In this document: in pieces, positions 6,733 through 13,264 of the stretch
How the letters are laid out: every line of letters starts with the position of its first letter
Position numbering within the stretch: position 1 is the stretch's first letter
NCBI RefSeq assembly: GCF_035953295.1
Contig: NZ_CP108373.1
Location: forward strand, 1 to 15,699
DNA from: Streptomyces sp. NBC_01335
GTDB lineage: Bacteria > Actinomycetota > Actinomycetes > Streptomycetales > Streptomycetaceae
Reading direction: 5' to 3'
Length of the DNA: 15,699 bases
The notes under the pieces: model-generated
What the model saw: the letters and a program-made list of their open reading frames with translations, nothing else
Databases searched by the model: none
Told to the model about the DNA's origin: nothing
Made by a program: the position numbers and the translations under genes

Positions 6733-6748
6733 GTGGCCTAGCCGCTAG
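6733..6748. promoter_or_regulatory. operator-like 16-bp repeat, copy 2
   Basis: The second exact copy of GTGGCCTAGCCGCTAG. It abuts the region where the -35 of the gntR promoter would lie, fitting autoregulation. A related GGCTAGCC palindrome follows at 6766-6773, overlapping the -10. Confidence 0.6.
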
Positions 6749-6768
6749 TCCTCAAGGGGTCCATGGGC

Positions 6769-6774
6769 TAGCCT
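6769..6774 (+). promoter_or_regulatory. putative -10 of the gntR promoter
   Basis: TAGCCT fits the Streptomyces -10 pattern TAGRRT loosely, 33 nt before the gntR ATG. The -35 at normal spacing is weak and overlaps operator copy 2. Confidence 0.4.
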
Positions 6775-6807
6775 GATCTCGAACACCCACCGAGCGAAGG
6801 AGACGTC

Positions 6808-7557
6808 ATGCCTGTCATCGAGCGACCGCTACCGCCCTACATGCAGGTCATCGCCCACATCCGAGCCCAGATCGAGTCGGGGGAATTGCGCCCGGGAGAC
6901 ATGATTTCCTCGGACCGTGAACTGGCAAAGGAATGGGGCATCTCTCGCGTAACGGCCCAGAAGGTCCTGACGGCACTCAAGGCTGAAGGGCTGGCCGAAA
7001 GTGTCCAGGGCGTCGGCACCCGGGTCCGCGAGGCCACCACCAAGGTTCACCACACCGGGCGCGACCGCGCCGCAGCTGTACGCCGGAGCGGCCGGATCTA
7101 CACCCCCGGGGAGTACGCGAGGATCGTCAGCGCGGAGCTGGTGCCGGCGCCCGACGAGGTAGCTGCCGCCCTCAACATCGAGCAGGGAGCCCCCGCGATC
7201 AAGCGCGTTCGGGTCACCTACAACAAGGACGACCAAGCCGTGAGCGCCTCGACGAGCTGGTACGACGGCGAGTTCGCGGAAGCGGCTCCGCGTTTGCTGG
7301 AGGCGGAGCGCATCCCGGAAGGGAGCTGGGCCTACCTGGAGAACCGAACTGGACGGCGGGCCGTGTACGGCAGCGACTCGCTCGACACTCGGCTGGCCAC
7401 CGAGGAGGACGCAACTCTCCTCGGCCTGACCTTGCCTGCGGCCCTGAAGGAGTCGATCACGACCCTCAAGGACGGCGAGAACGTCGTGGTCGAGTACGGG
7501 ATCAGCATCAGCCAGTCCGGACGTCGCTCTGTGTACGAGTACGAAATCGACGGCTGA
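6808..7557 (+). CDS. GntR-family (HutC/UTRA type) repressor, KorSA/TraR-like
   Basis: A 249-residue regulator. Residues 8-72 form the GntR winged helix (PPYMQVIAHIRAQIESGELRP, SDRELAKEWGISRVTAQKVL, GLAESVQGVGTRV). Residues about 90-247 match a UTRA effector domain (from YARIVSAELVPAPDEVAAAL to VVVEYGISISQSGRR). In Streptomyces conjugative plasmids such repressors sit next to the transfer genes, silence them and repress themselves. The ATG at 6808 has GAAGGAGA upstream. Two identical 16-bp repeats in the divergent gap, one at each promoter, are the natural operators. The UTRA ligand is unknown. A hairpin-like repeat begins about 10 nt after the stop. Confidence 0.9.
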   Translation: MPVIERPLPPYMQVIAHIRAQIESGELRPGDMISSDRELAKEWGISRVTAQKVLTALKAEGLAESVQGVGTRVREATTKVHHTGRDRAAAVRRSGRIYTPGEYARIVSAELVPAPDEVAAALNIEQGAPAIKRVRVTYNKDDQAVSASTSWYDGEFAEAAPRLLEAERIPEGSWAYLENRTGRRAVYGSDSLDTRLATEEDATLLGLTLPAALKESITTLKDGENVVVEYGISISQSGRRSVYEYEIDG

Positions 7558-7565
7558 GCATGTGG

Positions 7566-7607
7566 TGTCCCTACCGCGCGTAGGGATGTCCGCTACCGGG
7601 CGTAAGC
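7566..7607. repeat. tandem two-turn repeat after gntR
   Basis: Two adjacent 21-bp units each begin TGTCC and share the core CTACCG(C/G)GCGTA, with cores 22 bp apart (two helical turns). The first unit is also a 7-bp inverted repeat (TCCCTAC, GTAGGGA). This could be an iteron or operator pair for rep, or a terminator of gntR. Confidence 0.5.
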
Positions 7608-7639
7608 TTCACGGAAGCACGATCAAGATCCTTAAACGC

Positions 7640-7726
7640 AAAAAAGCCGCGAGCTCCAATCCGGGCTCTCGGTCAGGGTTCGAAGCCTGACCGCGAGTCG
7701 AAGTCCCGGAAGAGGAGCTACGCGGC
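7640..7726 (-). ncRNA. candidate antisense RNA / large hairpin with T-run
   Basis: On the minus strand a long hairpin is followed at once by TTTTTTGCG. The outer stem pairs GCCGCG+AGCTCC (7646-7657) with GGAGCT+CGCGGC (7714-7726, one bulged A). The next stem pairs CCGGG (7661-7665) with CCCGG (7705-7709). The inner stem pairs 7666-7677 with 7686-7697 with one mismatch around an 8-nt loop containing TTCGAA. A long structured RNA ending in a U-tract, antisense to the leader of the replication gene, is what a copy-number control RNA looks like. I could not find a convincing minus-strand promoter; TTACACT near 7750 is the best -10. It might instead be a bare terminator or an origin structure. Confidence 0.45.
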
Positions 7727-7763
7727 GACCAACCAGAGGTCTGCTGTCGAGTGTAAGGCAGGG

Positions 7764-7786
7764 CGGGGGAGATTTCTCCTCCCCCT
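7764..7786. promoter_or_regulatory. small hairpin before rep
   Basis: GGGGGAG and CTCC/TCCCCC arms form a short imperfect hairpin about 40 nt before the rep start. It could pair or compete with the larger upstream hairpin in the rep leader. No function is shown. Confidence 0.3.
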
Positions 7787-7825
7787 CTGTCGATCACTCG
7801 TGCAGTGGGCCCCGAAAGGGCGCAC

Positions 7826-10800
7826 GTGAGCCAACACGAGCAGAGCCCGCAGACACAGGAGTCTGCGGTGATCCCGGAGCAGGGATCAGGCGGGACGGTC
7901 TCGACTCTCACCCGGGGCGGAGTCGTCCCGCAGACGCAGCCGATCCCCGGCATGAAGGCCGGGTGGCTGTTTCGCACGGCCGATCGGATGATCCTTCACC
8001 GCTCCGGGCAGAACGCTCCCGCGCTCCCGATCGGCTGTGTGCCGCCGGTGCTCGGGAAGATCACCTACCGGGACAGCGACCGGCGGCACACGAAGATCGC
8101 CTTCCTTCTGGAGACCGAGGAGGGCGCCCGGATCGTCCAGGCCCACCAGATCTTGGACGGGTCCTGGGCGGACGTCGTCGGGCTGGACCGGCCGGTGTCG
8201 CGGGACGAGTGCCAGGCGTACGCGAAGGTCATGTCCATGGACGTGCGCGAGGCGCCGGAGATGCCGTCCATCCCCATCAAGAACAAGGACGGGGGCCTGG
8301 TCCTGCCCGGCCCCGACTCCCAGGATCTCGGCTACATGCGCACGGGCGACCCGGACGAAGACGCGGCCCTGGTCGCGTGGCGCCGGATCGCGGAACTCGC
8401 GATGGCCGCACCGCGTACGACGCTGGGCTTGTCAGCGTTCTTCGCAGCTCCGCTCACCTCCTCGCTCCGGTCGATTCACACGCACGTCCTGGTGCTGTAC
8501 GGCTCGGGCCAGATGGGCAAGTCCACGCTCCAGAAGGTCCAGGCCGGGACGATGGGCAACCCGACCGAGACGTACAAGATCTTCGGCGCGCTCAACACCA
8601 CCGCCCACGCGTTGCCCGAACAGCTCATCCAGGCCCGGTACCTGCCGATGACCCGAGAGGAGCTGTCCTCCGGCGGACTCACGCTGAAGGAGATCCAGGC
8701 CCTGGTGAGCCGAGTCCTGGGCGGTGCCCGCCGCGACCGACTCGACCAGTCCGGCGCGCTGCGTTCCAGCGTCGGGACCTTCCGCTCGATGCTGTGCGTC
8801 TCGGCCAACGAGTCGCTGATGGTGCCCGGGCAGCCGGAGTCGTTCGCCTCCCGGGTGATCGAGCTGCACGAGCCGTTCTTCGCGGACGCCGCCTCCTCCG
8901 ACGAGGCGGTCGCGCTGTCCACGCAGTACCACGGCTGGCCCCTGGTCTGGGCCGAGCGGGCAGAGATGTTCACCGCCGAACGCATCAAAGGGTGGCGGGA
9001 GCTGCACGACCAGATCACCAAGCGGCTCAGCACCGCTGACAGCGGTATCCCGTTCACCCTCGCTCGGACCCTGTCCCAGTGGGTGGTGGGCGGCTACATG
9101 ATCGGGGAGCTGCTGGGCCTGCCGCAGATGGGCGAGGCGGCGTTCGAGGACGCGCGCACCGAGCTGCCGCGCGTGACTGACACGGCGGCCGTGAACAACG
9201 TGAGCCCGGGGCAGAGCGTGTGGGAGCTGGTGGCCGGCGCCATCGCCATGCACCCGGCGATGTGGCTGACCGAGCACACCCTGATCACCGATTCCGACGA
9301 AGCCGAGTACAAGCCGCGGGACGTCCTGGGCTACTGGTACAAGAACAGCAAGACCGGTGCGACCGAGCTGCATGTCTACGGTGAAGCGCTCAAGCGCATG
9401 GGCCTGGAGGGTGGAGTCGTGCTCGCCCCCGGGCTCGGTGAGCTGAAGCGCCGGGGCATCCTGCGGGTCACTCAGACGCGGGGGTTCAAGTCGAAGCCGC
9501 CGTCCGTCAAGCTCCGTCAGCGGGTGCAGGACATGGTCTACATCTTCAACGTCGATGCGGGCCGCGAAGCGTGGGACCCGACCGACGAGAAGGTTGTCCA
9601 CGACGTCGCACCGGCCCCGGCCGACGACTCTCCGATCGCGCGGGCCGAGGAGGCAGCACTGGAGCGTGCCCGGGCCCTCGCCTCTCCGGCCACTGCGGTT
9701 GATGGGGCCACGGACTCGCGGGCTCACGACGTCACGAACACGTCTACGGTCCTGGTCACACCGCCCAAGCCGACCACGGCCCCGTTCGTCCCCTACCCGG
9801 AGCCGGTGCCCGCCGTGACCGACCAGGAGTGGGCCGACCTTGAGGCGCGCGGCTCCTCGGTGTGGCGGACGCGGGACGCGCTGCGGCTCGGTGTGCTGGG
9901 CGCGGACGGGCTCTACCTGCCCAACTGCCAGCCGGTCCGGGGCGTGCGGCGGCCGACGTCGGTCAACGACGTGCCGGAGCTGATGGCGGCGTACGGGCTG
10001 AAGACGCTCTACCTCCACAACGACATGCTCGACGCACTCGAACTGCCCGCGTTCAACCCGCGCAAGGAGGGTGGACCGCAGGCGCCGGCCGCGTGCGAGT
10101 GGGGTGTACCGGGCGACGCGATCACGAAGATGCAGCCCGAGTCCGGCGTCTCCTGCTGGATGACCCTCACGACGCCGGAGGGGCGCCTGAACGTGGCGAT
10201 CCCCGCGTACGAGAGCCGGTTCGACAAGCTCGGGCTTCCCGGCCGGGGCGGGTTCGGCGGCGCCGAGTCCGCCGCCGTGATGCTGGACGCGCTCATGATC
10301 TACCTGCTGTCCACCGAGCACGGCCCGTCCGACCGGCCGCGCGTGGTGCCCTTCTACCTCGGCCCGAACAAGACGGCCGAGGACTTCGCGGGTGGACTCG
10401 ACCGGGACGACGTCGTCTCCCCGATGGTCCGGGCGATGGCGAAGAAGGAGGACCACCAGGGCGACGGGCCCGCGCGGTTCCAGCGTTGGTCGGGGCCGCT
10501 CGCAGAACCGCTGGGCGCACCGACGATGGTCGCGCCGCAGTGGGCGCGGGTGCCGAACCTCGCCGAGGAGCAGGAGACCTACCTGCACAAGTTCGACCGG
10601 GTCGCGGCGTGGCTGCCCGCGTTCAACTCGGTGGTGCTGGGGATCGGTGACCCGACGCACTACCCGCAGGGACGGGAGTACGACCGGCTCAAGGCCGGGG
10701 CCTGGCGGATCGCGTCGGTCCCGGGCGGGATCGACCGCGGCGTGTTCGAGGGACTGCCGCCCCTGACGTTCCGGCCGGCGGCCGAGGGCGGGTTCTGGCT

Positions 10801-11419
10801 GTTCAACCCCGACGTGGATCTGCTGGTGGAGCTGTTCCCCGACTGGGCGCCCAGCATGGAGATCGTGGAGGCGTACGTCTGGGAGACGTCGAAGCGGGCG
10901 CTGACCGGCATGTACGAGAAGCTCCTGCGGATGCGGCGGTACGTGATGCGCTGCCAGGGCGAGGGCCGTCCCGGCGCCCGGTGGGTCAAGGGCATCCACG
11001 GGCGGCTCTACCAGTCGTTCCGCGGCTACCTCGGGCGCAACGACCCCCGGTTCGACCACGAGACCGGCGACGTGTACGAGCGGGACATCTACTGGAGGCC
11101 CGACTGGGCCAAGGCCATCATGGCGCTGGCCAACGCGAACACCTTCCGGGCTCTGCACAAGTACGCGGTGCAGGACGGGCGCTTCCCGCTCTCCCTGTAT
11201 GTGGACGCGGCCACCTACACCAGTGACCACGCCGACCCGGCTCAGGCCAAGCCGACCGCCATGCGGCTGGGCACGACGTCGGGCACCTGGAGTTCGGAGG
11301 GCGTGATCCCGATGGCAGAGGTGGCCGGACGCCTGAGCGACTCCGTCGATCACCGGGGCGACAACGCCCACACCGTGATGCGCGAGTACCTCGCAGCGCA
11401 GAAGAAGCAGGAGGGCTGA
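7826..11419 (+). CDS. large replication protein: DUF927-like helicase fused to a polymerase-like C-terminal region
   Basis: A 1197-residue protein, the largest in the window. The N-terminal half carries a P-loop ATPase with Walker A YGSGQMGKST (about 226-234). An acidic strand-end YLPMTREEL (about 272-280) follows, then a sensor-like CVSANES (about 324-330) and a possible arginine finger in SFASRVIEL. This order fits DUF927/D5-like helicases of plasmids and phages. A Pro/Ala-rich linker (about 590-670) contains palindromic element D. The C-terminal half has three blocks that may be polymerase A, B and C motifs: FDRVAAWLPAF (about 923-933), VKGIHGRLYQSFRGYLG (about 1054-1070) and LYVDAATYTSD (about 1124-1134). 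Start: GTG at 7826 with GAAAGGG upstream; a GTG at 7805 has none. It is probably the replication initiator. The helicase call is fairly good; the polymerase idea is tentative. Confidence 0.72.
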   Translation: MSQHEQSPQTQESAVIPEQGSGGTVSTLTRGGVVPQTQPIPGMKAGWLFRTADRMILHRSGQNAPALPIGCVPPVLGKITYRDSDRRHTKIAFLLETEEGARIVQAHQILDGSWADVVGLDRPVSRDECQAYAKVMSMDVREAPEMPSIPIKNKDGGLVLPGPDSQDLGYMRTGDPDEDAALVAWRRIAELAMAAPRTTLGLSAFFAAPLTSSLRSIHTHVLVLYGSGQMGKSTLQKVQAGTMGNPTETYKIFGALNTTAHALPEQLIQARYLPMTREELSSGGLTLKEIQALVSRVLGGARRDRLDQSGALRSSVGTFRSMLCVSANESLMVPGQPESFASRVIELHEPFFADAASSDEAVALSTQYHGWPLVWAERAEMFTAERIKGWRELHDQITKRLSTADSGIPFTLARTLSQWVVGGYMIGELLGLPQMGEAAFEDARTELPRVTDTAAVNNVSPGQSVWELVAGAIAMHPAMWLTEHTLITDSDEAEYKPRDVLGYWYKNSKTGATELHVYGEALKRMGLEGGVVLAPGLGELKRRGILRVTQTRGFKSKPPSVKLRQRVQDMVYIFNVDAGREAWDPTDEKVVHDVAPAPADDSPIARAEEAALERARALASPATAVDGATDSRAHDVTNTSTVLVTPPKPTTAPFVPYPEPVPAVTDQEWADLEARGSSVWRTRDALRLGVLGADGLYLPNCQPVRGVRRPTSVNDVPELMAAYGLKTLYLHNDMLDALELPAFNPRKEGGPQAPAACEWGVPGDAITKMQPESGVSCWMTLTTPEGRLNVAIPAYESRFDKLGLPGRGGFGGAESAAVMLDALMIYLLSTEHGPSDRPRVVPFYLGPNKTAEDFAGGLDRDDVVSPMVRAMAKKEDHQGDGPARFQRWSGPLAEPLGAPTMVAPQWARVPNLAEEQETYLHKFDRVAAWLPAFNSVVLGIGDPTHYPQGREYDRLKAGAWRIASVPGGIDRGVFEGLPPLTFRPAAEGGFWLFNPDVDLLVELFPDWAPSMEIVEAYVWETSKRALTGMYEKLLRMRRYVMRCQGEGRPGARWVKGIHGRLYQSFRGYLGRNDPRFDHETGDVYERDIYWRPDWAKAIMALANANTFRALHKYAVQDGRFPLSLYVDAATYTSDHADPAQAKPTAMRLGTTSGTWSSEGVIPMAEVAGRLSDSVDHRGDNAHTVMREYLAAQKKQEG
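9712..9734. repeat. dispersed palindromic element, copy D (inside rep CDS)
   Basis: GGACTCGCGGGCTCACGACGTCA matches most of the right half of copy C and is followed by CG. It falls in the disordered linker between the two halves of the replication protein and encodes TDSRAHDVT. Confidence 0.5.
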
Positions 11420-11420
11420 C

Positions 11421-11978
11421 GTGGGCAAGTGGTGGAAGTTCGGCAGGGACAAGGACCGGTCCGAGAGCACCCCGGCTCCGGCCCCAGCTCCGTCGCCGGA
11501 GCCTCAGCCCTCCGCCGAACCGTCGGCACCGGCGGAGAAGAAGAGCGGCGGATTCCTGTCGCGGCTGTTCGGTCGGAGCAAGCAGAAGGTGGCGCCGGAG
11601 ACTCCTCCCGCAGAGCCCGCGCCGCCGGCCGAGCCGCCTGCCTCCCCGCCGTCGCCGCCCACGACCGGCGGCGGGGGAGGTGGCGGAGAGGGCGGCGGCG
11701 CTGAAGAAGGGGAGGGGGCGCCGGAGCCGGAGCGGGTCTACCCCTCCTCGCTGACCCTCTCGGTGCAGGGAACCTGGGTCATCTCCAGCAGCATCTGGCA
11801 CGGCCCGATCTCAGGCACTCTCACCGGGGCCAACGCCAAGGCGTTCGTGATCCACATGGAGAAGGGCAACGAGGAGTCCGCGATCCGCCTCCTTGCCGAC
11901 GCCTACGACGACAAGGAGATGGGCTTCGCCCGGTACCTCGACACCGGCCAGTCCTCCTGGGACGAAATCATCTACTGA
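11421..11978 (+). CDS. Pro/Gly-rich hypothetical protein with conserved-looking C-terminal domain
   Basis: A 185-residue protein starting at GTG 11421, one base after the rep stop, with AGGAGGG upstream, so it is co-expressed with rep. Residues 1-10 (MGKWWKFGRD) and about 43-53 (GGFLSRLFGRS) are basic and aromatic patches separated by Pro/Ala/Glu-rich sequence. A Gly/Glu tract (about 82-100) leads to an 80-residue globular domain starting YPSSLTLSVQGTWV and ending SSWDEIIY. The N-terminal patches could touch membrane or DNA. No family is recognised. Its operon place suggests a partner of the replication protein. The Pro/Gly tracts are in frame and have normal high-GC codons, so they are likely genuine low complexity, not frameshift. 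Confidence 0.75.
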   Translation: MGKWWKFGRDKDRSESTPAPAPAPSPEPQPSAEPSAPAEKKSGGFLSRLFGRSKQKVAPETPPAEPAPPAEPPASPPSPPTTGGGGGGGEGGGAEEGEGAPEPERVYPSSLTLSVQGTWVISSSIWHGPISGTLTGANAKAFVIHMEKGNEESAIRLLADAYDDKEMGFARYLDTGQSSWDEIIY

Positions 11979-11996
11979 CCGGGCACCAGCGAATCC

Positions 11997-12026
11997 AGGG
12001 CCCGTGCCTTTCGAGGCGCGGGCCCT
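11997..12026 (+). terminator. terminator after the rep operon (UUCG loop)
   Basis: AGGGCCCGTGCCT and AGGCGCGGGCCCT pair as a 13-bp stem with one G-U pair, closed by the extra-stable loop TTCG, 19 nt after the stop at 11978. No T-run follows, which is common in Streptomyces. Confidence 0.75.
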
Positions 12027-12028
12027 GT

Positions 12029-12058
12029 TCATGGACTCGTGACGTCACGAGTCCATGA
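12029..12058. repeat. dispersed palindromic element, copy E (30-bp perfect palindrome)
   Basis: A perfect 30-bp palindrome with no loop, half-site TCATGGACTCGTGAC. Its centre is GTGACGTCAC, and a second TGACGTCAC follows at 12056-12064. A symmetrical DNA site like this suits a dimeric protein. It lies between the terminator and the next gene. Confidence 0.8.
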
Positions 12059-12147
12059 CGTCACTCGTTCGACTGAATCCCGCCGTAGAACCTCCAACAG
12101 GCGACAGAATGAAGCCCCATCGGAGCACCAGCGACAGAAGGAGAACC

Positions 12148-12624
12148 ATGAACGGATTCAACGAGATGGCCAGCGCGGGGCACCCGCTCGGCATCGCCAT
12201 GCAGATCCCCGACGTCACCATGACCCTGACCGAAGCGGTCGACCGGCACTCGTTCCTCGAAGACGCTCTGCACGACCAGGAGGTCACCCTCGCCTGGAAC
12301 AACGCCGCACCGGAGACCCGGGCAGCGCTGCTGCTGAGCCTCGCTTGGGGCACCCGCGAGCACGGGATCTACCCTGGCTTCCTGCCTGACGGAGTGGATG
12401 ACCCCGGGTGGGCCGTGGCCGAGGCACTCGCTCTGTACGCGCGGGACTTCCCCGGCAGCTCGGAGGAGTTCCACGGTCCCCGGTTCCCGATGATGCCGTT
12501 GCCGGGGCAGGCCGGCGCCTTCGCTTCCTCCGTTGGCTTCGACCGCGAGGAGGAGAGCCTCAGCATCAGCCTGCGGTCCGCGCTGCTGATGCTGGCCCAA
12601 GCCCGGAGGAAGGCACACCAGTGA
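12148..12624 (+). CDS. hypothetical protein, Streptomyces plasmid type
   Basis: A 158-residue protein. The ATG at 12148 has GAAGGAGA upstream, better than the longer frame from 12055, which would run through palindromic element E. The protein is mildly acidic and mostly helical. It contains a region (about 28-75) with LTEAVDRHSFLEDALHDQEV and ETRAALLLSLAWGTREHGIYPGF, then a Pro/Gly-rich loop and a C-terminal helix (LRSALLMLAQARRKAHQ). There is no signal peptide or membrane segment. Its stop overlaps the next start (GTGA), so the two are likely a pair. I recognise no family. Confidence 0.7.
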   Translation: MNGFNEMASAGHPLGIAMQIPDVTMTLTEAVDRHSFLEDALHDQEVTLAWNNAAPETRAALLLSLAWGTREHGIYPGFLPDGVDDPGWAVAEALALYARDFPGSSEEFHGPRFPMMPLPGQAGAFASSVGFDREEESLSISLRSALLMLAQARRKAHQ

Positions 12625-13004
12625 CACGCTCGTTGCCCAGCGCACCCACCCCGCAGTACGGGGCCCCGGCCCTGCCGCTCACCACCAGGAGGACCCCCGT
12701 GGACATAGACCCTGAGATGCACATGTACGACTGCCCGGGAACCAACGGACGCGGTTGCGAGACCTGCGAGGGGTGGGAGGGTCGCACCTTCGACGAGATC
12801 CGCGCGGAGCTTGCGGGGACCCCGGCCGGGGCGCCGGCCCCCGGTCCGATCCTCCGGGCACAGGAAGCGGACCGGACCGGCCGCCACGCCGACCACTGCG
12901 ACCGTTTCGCCTACGACGGCGGGATCTGCAACTGCGCGGACGACTACGACCGGGAACCGCCGAACATGGCCGACCTGGAGGACGGCATCGACGCCAGGTG
13001 GTGA
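12621..13004 (+). CDS. small Cys-rich hypothetical protein
   Basis: A 127-residue protein if read from GTG 12621, which overlaps the previous stop as GTGA and has GGAGGAAGG upstream. An alternative GTG at 12699 has AGGAGG upstream and gives 101 residues beginning MDIDPEMHMYDCPG. Both look usable. Cysteines fall in two groups: C-X9-C-X2-C in YDCPGTNGRGCETCEGW, and a later HADHCDRF and ICNCADDY pair, with His residues nearby. This suggests a metal-binding or disulfide fold. The C-terminus is acidic. No family is recognised. Confidence 0.62.
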   Translation: MTRSLPSAPTPQYGAPALPLTTRRTPVDIDPEMHMYDCPGTNGRGCETCEGWEGRTFDEIRAELAGTPAGAPAPGPILRAQEADRTGRHADHCDRFAYDGGICNCADDYDREPPNMADLEDGIDARW

Positions 13005-13138
13005 AGCCAGGATCGGGCCTTGCGGCCCACCCTGGTAGGGCCCTCGCCGCACAGCCGGTGGGGGCCCTACTGCTGCCGCAGCGGCTGCCGCAGGTGCTGC
13101 CGCAGCCGCTGTTGCAGGTGAGCTGTCATGCGTTCTGA
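13001..13138 (+). CDS. possible 45-residue overlapping ORF
   Basis: A GTG at 13001 overlaps the previous stop as GTGA, the same style as its neighbours. The frame runs to TGA at 13136-13138, encoding a Leu/Pro/Gln-rich peptide with repeated LPQ units from the 12-bp tandem repeats. Low complexity and lack of its own ribosome site make it doubtful; it may only be non-coding structure. Confidence 0.2.
   Translation: MKPGSGLAAHPGRALAAQPVGALLLPQRLPQVLPQPLLQVSCHAF
13035..13070. terminator. 9-bp inverted repeat, possible terminator
   Basis: GTAGGGCCC (13035-13043) and GGGCCCTAC (13062-13070) pair perfectly around an 18-nt loop, 30 nt after the stop at 13004. There is no T-run. It probably ends or slows the small-gene transcript before parA. 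Confidence 0.45.
13073..13120. repeat. four 12-bp tandem repeats
   Basis: Units CTGCCGCAGCGG, CTGCCGCAGGTG, CTGCCGCAGCCG and CTGTTGCAGGTG follow one another directly. They lie about 145 bp upstream of parA. Short direct repeats beside par genes can be centromere sites, but GC-rich slippage could also make them. Confidence 0.6.
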
Positions 13139-13221
13139 CCTGCGGCAACCCCCCTCGACCCCCGCCCCTCCAGAAGGTGCGACAGGGAGGCACGACAGCC
13201 CCTTTCGTGGGTTCCCGGCCC

Positions 13222-13242
13222 CGTGAGGCCGTGACGTCACCA
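13222..13242. repeat. dispersed palindromic element, copy F (partial)
   Basis: CGTGAGGCCGTGACGTCACCA, containing the perfect 10-bp palindrome GTGACGTCAC (13231-13240). It overlaps the expected -35 region of the parA promoter, so a bound protein could control parAB. Confidence 0.6.
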
Positions 13243-13251
13243 GGAAGCCTC

Positions 13252-13257
13252 TACGCT
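13252..13257 (+). promoter_or_regulatory. putative -10 for leaderless parA
   Basis: TACGCT ends 7 nt before the parA ATG, the distance expected when transcription starts at the A of ATG. No ribosome site is present next to the ATG. Confidence 0.45.
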
Positions 13258-13264
13258 GCCGCCC

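Noticed and set aside
7671..7697. tRNA T-arm-like GGTTCGAA stem-loop, possible attachment site in a tRNA
   Set aside because: Loop is 8 nt, no acceptor, D or anticodon arms, and no integrase in view; it is better explained as the inner stem of the large hairpin.
8348..8355. GACCCGGA, resembling the 8-bp TraB recognition sequence of Streptomyces plasmids
   Set aside because: I found only a single copy, inside rep coding sequence; functional loci carry a cluster of such repeats. The real clt may lie elsewhere or use another word.
8432..11470. 1012-codon open frame on the minus strand opposite rep
   Set aside because: Shadow of the high-GC rep gene: low-complexity His/Arg/Gly composition, no domain motifs and no ribosome site; the plus frame has clear ATPase motifs.
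11640..11720. Frameshift suspected in the Gly/Glu tract of the 11421-11978 gene
   Set aside because: The frame continues into a normal-looking C-terminal domain and stops just before a strong terminator, so the tract seems genuine.
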